Assembly: GCA_002633005.1 (NCBI GenBank)
Contig: NMRA01000135.1
Coordinates: forward strand, 404,183 to 468,182
Direction of reading: 5' to 3'
Length of the DNA stretch: 64,000 nt
Source of the DNA: Phoronis australis
Taxonomy: Eukaryota; Phoronida; Phoronidae
This document shows positions 61,385 through 64,000 of this stretch, in pieces. Under the pieces are notes generated by a model, which made no database searches, was not told the DNA's origin, and was given only the letters and a program-made list of their open reading frames with translations. The translations under genes and the position numbers were made by a program. How positions within the stretch are numbered: position 1 is the first letter of the stretch; the number at the start of each line of letters is the position of its first letter.

Positions 61385-64000
61385 CCAAACTACACACTAA
61401 TTATCATGCTGTTTAATAATGCATAATGAGAGGAACATGACAGTAGGGTAAGAATCCACAAATCTGAATTCAATTCCTTGTTTGATGCTTGCCATAGGAA
61501 TTTTAGTTGGTTTAGTTTCCTTAGCTAATACAGAATGCAAAGCCAATCTCAGTAAATTTCTATTAACAATTCTCGCTCTGAATTTGAATGGGCTGTATGA
61601 ATTCTGCTTTGCAAAGTATTTTTCCGTGGGTAAACTTGAACAATGAAACAATTGATTCTAATTTGTAAAATTCGATACCCCAAAAGCAACTCTTTAAATG
61701 AAAGGTTTATAATTATGTAACATAATATGGAAGAAATGCGTCTTTAATCTGAAAATGGAAATATGTAAAAGATTTAATTTTTTCCATGATTCTGTATTGG
61801 ACATGTTATTAGTATTATGGTAAGTGGAATATCAAACAAATAAAAATCACTCATGGAACATCAATACAATAACAATTTCAATGTTTCCAGGAAGAAAAAA
61901 ATAATTTTGTGTTACCATAAATTCTCTTCAATTTTACTGTAATTTCTGTTCAATTATGCAAAAAAAAAAATGTTTTCAAAATTGCATTTTTTATTTTCAA
62001 AGGCTGATTACATTTTATTTAATAAAAAAGAAATTTGACAAAACAAAACCCTTGTGTTCCTTATTGCTTGTTAAACCAAAGAAGCATTAACCACATATCA
62101 AGTTATGACAGCAATTCTCCCCTTATTTTAGACAAAAATTTCCAAATTGCCTCAAACTAAAGTTGATTACAGCAAATAATGGAAAATTCTCAAAAGTTAT
62201 TTTACGAAATCTGGATACAAATTTTATTAATACTTATATTTGTGAAGAAATTTAACAAAATAAATACCATTTGTCAGTCATAATGTTTGCTAAATAAGTG
62301 AAGAATTACTGTATGTTGTCATCTTGTCTTAAAGTCACACTCTTAACCATAACAGGAATAATTCAATTAGCTATCTCTTGCAAACAAATCATTAAAGAGG
62401 TCAAAACAAGCACATGTATTTTTCTTTCCTGAAAAAAGAACAGGCACTATAAGAAAACAGTATGCCCGTTTCCATGAGTAATCTGTCTGAAATTCTGATG
62501 GTAGTAATATAATGTTGAGTCCTATTTGAAAGAATACCGACGTAAGACAATAGGGACAGAAAGTGTGATGTCACATTACTTGGATAGTCTACAATATTCC
62601 TGCCGATCCTCAATATCAGAAGCTGTGACTAGAAAATCTAAAGAAAACCTCATTTTTGCTGTTGCCTGAGCTTCTGATTTTAAAAAGCTTCTTTTGTTGA
62701 ATGCTGTCTGTTAGAACAATTGTGATAGTGAAAGTGAATAAGCCACAGCCATATTGTTTGTCTCCAATGTGGAATAGGTCCTTGGGGTGTGACATGATCA
62801 CTTTCCATCCATACTTGCTGATATTAACAAGTTTAAATAACTGATTTTAAGGTAGAATCTCATCAATGTCATCAGTGCGAAAATGATTCCGTTACTGTGA
62901 GGAATTAGTGCACAACCTTCGTCAAACAATGTCAATTATCATCTCCACTTTCAAAGATTTTGACATGACTGCTTTAATCTGGCAATTTGTGTTCGTTAAC
63001 TCCCCACATGTCTGTAGTGTCGACACTTTCTCAGTCCATGGAACATGGTCTCCCTATAGTGACTTGCCAATGTGAACCTTGTGCAGTCAGAATGATAAGC
63101 TTAATAAGACCTCATCCAAAATAACATATTTTTCATTCTATTCCGATAATTCATGAACTGCTACACAGAAGCATTGATGTTCACACTTAGTGAATATATT
63201 CATTTTCTCTTAAAAGTAATTGCATGGTACAGACTACCTCTGTATTGAAGTCTATTTAATGGTATCAACAATGCATTTCTGCTTGAGGTGTGGTCAGTAT
63301 TTGACGCTTACCCATGGCTTTTATCCACTAAACTGCTGTATTACTTACATATATAGAATTGACCTAAATATCAAACTATGTATCAAATAATTTGACAAAA
63401 AATACTAGTTCATCATGTGAACTTTGATAAAAATTCACATGGCACATTACAAAATTACACTGTATGCAGCTCTTGAGCACACAACCTTTTTCTTGGCTTT
63501 TTCCATTAATTTCAGCAATTAAAAATTATTGAAGCTAATATCTGATGTTACATTTAAGAAGTGAAGTTGCTATACATACCATCTTCATTTTACTTTTTCC
63601 AAAGTGTTGCCAAATTTATCCACATTCCATGGTTTTAACTGTACATGTACGATTCCAGCAGCACAAAGGCCAATAGCCAGAAGGATTGGATCTTATCCGT
63701 TAAAGAGGTCTTGTTTATGAGATAGGGTTACATAGGACACCCATTTGTATACAGTGACAGCTCACTTTTAAGTTCTGCCAGCAACAGCTATTGACCTCAG
63801 CCATGTTAGAGCTGGAGAGTGTTATCAGCAAAATAGTTTAAAAGTCAGTTGAAATGTTTATTTCTAACATTGGGTTATAAATTAGTTGTCAAGGATACCA
63901 CTGAAAAGTAAAATAGGCTAGTGCCTTTCAAACCATTATCCTGGACTCTGAAGAACTGAAGAAGCTGATGGGTGAGATTTGACTTTGACATTACAATTAT
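61385..64000. other. RMDN intron to the right edge, nothing recognised
   Basis: AT-rich sequence with homopolymer runs. I looked for the remaining RMDN TPR exons and found none, so this intron is at least 4.6 kb and the gene continues beyond the window. Confidence 0.45.

Overview
This is intron-rich, AT-rich nuclear DNA from a metazoan. The FUBI-S30 fusion gene, a cyclin H gene, an FHA/coiled-coil protein resembling RNF8, an ankyrin-SOCS-box gene and an RMDN2/3-like gene together suggest an invertebrate deuterostome or lophotrochozoan, probably marine. I cannot name the species. No reverse transcriptase, transposase, tRNA, rRNA or CRISPR array was recognised. All exon models were built by hand from splice sites, reading phase and family resemblance.

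Layout. 1-16.5 kb: an RNF8-like gene on the minus strand, whose 11.8 kb intron holds hAT-like DNA transposon remnants, an OTU-domain deubiquitinase exon (8.4-9.2 kb, also minus) and a 2.1 kb repeat block with 13 CTCF-like motifs (10.1-12.2 kb). 16.5-19.7 kb: head-to-head spacer with palindromic MITEs and a 2.2 kb hAT-like element. 19.7-22.3 kb: FAU (plus). 23.1-31.4 kb: complete nine-coding-exon cyclin H (minus), convergent with FAU. 31.4-40.4 kb: repeats only, including a 1.8 kb-spaced duplication and a decayed block of the CTCF-motif family in opposite orientation. 40.4-48.9 kb: an ankyrin/SOCS-box (ASB-like) gene (plus). 48.9-54.9 kb: no gene found. 54.9 kb to the right edge: the 5' part of an RMDN3-like gene (plus), with a hairpin minisatellite in its last visible intron.

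Functions. Four of the six genes concern ubiquitin or a ubiquitin-like protein: an E3-like FHA protein, an OTU protease, the FUBI fusion and a probable cullin-5 substrate receptor. Cyclin H serves CDK7 in transcription and the cell cycle, and the RMDN3 relative tethers mitochondria to ER. No operon-like organisation is implied.

The most unusual signals are non-coding: an array of CTCF-like sites facing a decayed inverted array; a minisatellite that has copied the cyclin H exon 8 splice donor six times; a 59-bp hairpin array with one inverted linker; a 41-nt palindrome grown from a shorter hairpin; and an OTU exon with no ATG whose acceptor phase fits the upstream FHA/coiled-coil exon. Two single-N positions sit between near-identical copies, so some duplications may be assembly artefacts.
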